From NCBI GenBank assembly GCA_903917565.1, contig CAIXBB010000038.1, forward strand, positions 62,001-126,000: 64,000 bases of DNA. The letters are read 5' to 3'. The position numbers and the translations under genes are program-made. This DNA is from an uncultured cyanobacterium (lineage in GTDB: Bacteria; Cyanobacteriota; Cyanobacteriia; PCC-6307; Cyanobiaceae). This document shows, one piece after another, positions 63,627 through 64,000 of the stretch; within the stretch, counting starts at the first letter, position 1, and the number at the start of each line of letters is the position of its first letter. Below the pieces are notes generated by a model. That model did no database searches. It saw only the letters and a program-made list of their open reading frames with translations, and was not told the DNA's origin.

Positions 63627-64000
63627 ATGAACGCACTCCTGCTTTATCCCCACTTCCCGAAAACGTTCTGGTCGTTCGACCGGTTCCTGGCGATGGCCGG
63701 CGTGAAGGCCTTCATCCCGCCGCTGGGAATCCTCACGGTGGCCTCCCTGCTGCCGCCGGCATGGAGCCTGCGCTTCCACGACAGGAACGTGGCCGAGGAG
63801 CCGGAGGACGACTGGCAGTGGTGCGACCTCGTCATTGTCTCGGCGATGATGGTGCAGCGGCAGGATTTCCACCAGCTGATCCGCAAGGCGGTGGCGATGG
63901 GCAAAAAGGTGGCGGTCGGGGGCCCCTATCCCACCTCCCTGCCGGAGCATGCGCTGGAATCCGGAGCCCACTACCTGATCCTTGATGAGGGCGAAATCAC
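63627..64000 (+). CDS. B12-binding domain radical SAM protein, N-terminal part
   Basis: The first 124 residues, cut by the window end. The sequence is MNALLLYPHFPKTFWSFDRF, then IPPLGILTVASLLPP and FHDRNVAEEPEDDWQWCDLVIVSAMMVQR, which is a B12-binding-type Rossmann N-terminus as in the DUF4070 radical SAM family; the radical SAM domain itself with its CxxxCxxC should lie beyond the edge. The ATG at 63627 follows 45 nt of plain sequence. Similar proteins act in hopanoid methylation or remain unassigned. Confidence 0.85.
   Translation, partial: MNALLLYPHFPKTFWSFDRFLAMAGVKAFIPPLGILTVASLLPPAWSLRFHDRNVAEEPEDDWQWCDLVIVSAMMVQRQDFHQLIRKAVAMGKKVAVGGPYPTSLPEHALESGAHYLILDEGEI

Noticed and set aside
63252-63971. 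239-residue minus-strand frame over the radical SAM start
   Set aside because: Antisense to a clear B12-binding N-terminus; no motif of its own.

Overview
The window reads as a stretch of chromosome from a GC-rich unicellular cyanobacterium of the Cyanobium / picocyanobacterial Synechococcus type. Evidence is the mix of cyanobacterial marker genes: NDH-1 subunit NdhB, the plastid-type ribosomal protein PSRP-3 (Ycf65), Vipp1/IM30, a cyAbrB regulator, a TIGR00303-type CobT-like protein, an A2-type cytochrome oxidase, an ATP synthase beta-epsilon pair, groESL under a CIRCE operator, and a Kdp operon with the short cyanobacterial KdpD. Genes are tightly packed, with many ATGA, GTGA or TGATG stop/start overlaps. 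No rRNA, tRNA, CRISPR array, insertion sequence or prophage was recognised.

Layout. 1-2258: end of a cytochrome oxidase operon (ctaD, ctaE) and a cyAbrB regulator. 2280-5403: HdeD-like membrane protein, riboflavin synthase, DUF151 nuclease-like protein and a 4Fe-4S aldo/keto reductase. 5419-11525 (minus): a coupled operon topA - lipoprotein - DUF2232 - cobT-like - solute-binding lipoprotein. 11646-13964: ndhB and an orphan ABC ATPase. 13979-19554 (minus): lipase, Vipp1, thioredoxin, aminotransferase, biotin ligase and M23 endopeptidase. 19669-20792: DUF721/DciA-like protein and a WbuC-type cupin.

20848-32354 is the accessory part. It holds an exported protein of a family I associate with proteobacteria, a protochlorophyllide-reductase-like SDR with an alpha/beta hydrolase and a cupin that looks frameshifted, then a block with locally lower GC of mostly exported proteins of unknown function (DUF1254/1214, outer-membrane barrel, MarC, pilin-like, Gly-rich repeat protein, DUF2092, small Cys protein). 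A PNPOx-GST pair follows, divergent from a TetR gene across two palindromic operator-like sites.

32393-39868 is a potassium-stress locus: kdpABFCD with an N-terminal-only KdpD, divergent from a histidine kinase and a NarL/LuxR-type response regulator that probably supply the missing signalling half. 39927-47380: a membrane protein, a methyltransferase with a damaged 3' end, alanine dehydrogenase, and the coupled operon CNNM-like protein - dynamin-like GTPase - nadD - nadE. 47484-50799: pepP, a HAD phosphatase without a canonical start codon, PSRP-3 and a short transaldolase.

50805-57616 is the most interesting block. A PP2C phosphatase, a TerY-like vWA protein and a Ser/Thr-type kinase with a zinc ribbon (the TerY-P triad, similar to E. 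coli YegK/YegL/YegI) are translationally coupled to a membrane-anchored FHA protein and a small membrane protein, and lie divergent from a class A penicillin-binding protein that carries its own FHA domain. I infer a phosphorylation circuit acting on peptidoglycan synthesis. The window ends with a rhomboid-like membrane protein lacking the catalytic His, atpC-atpB, groESL with its terminator, a gene-free stretch and the start of a B12-binding radical SAM protein.
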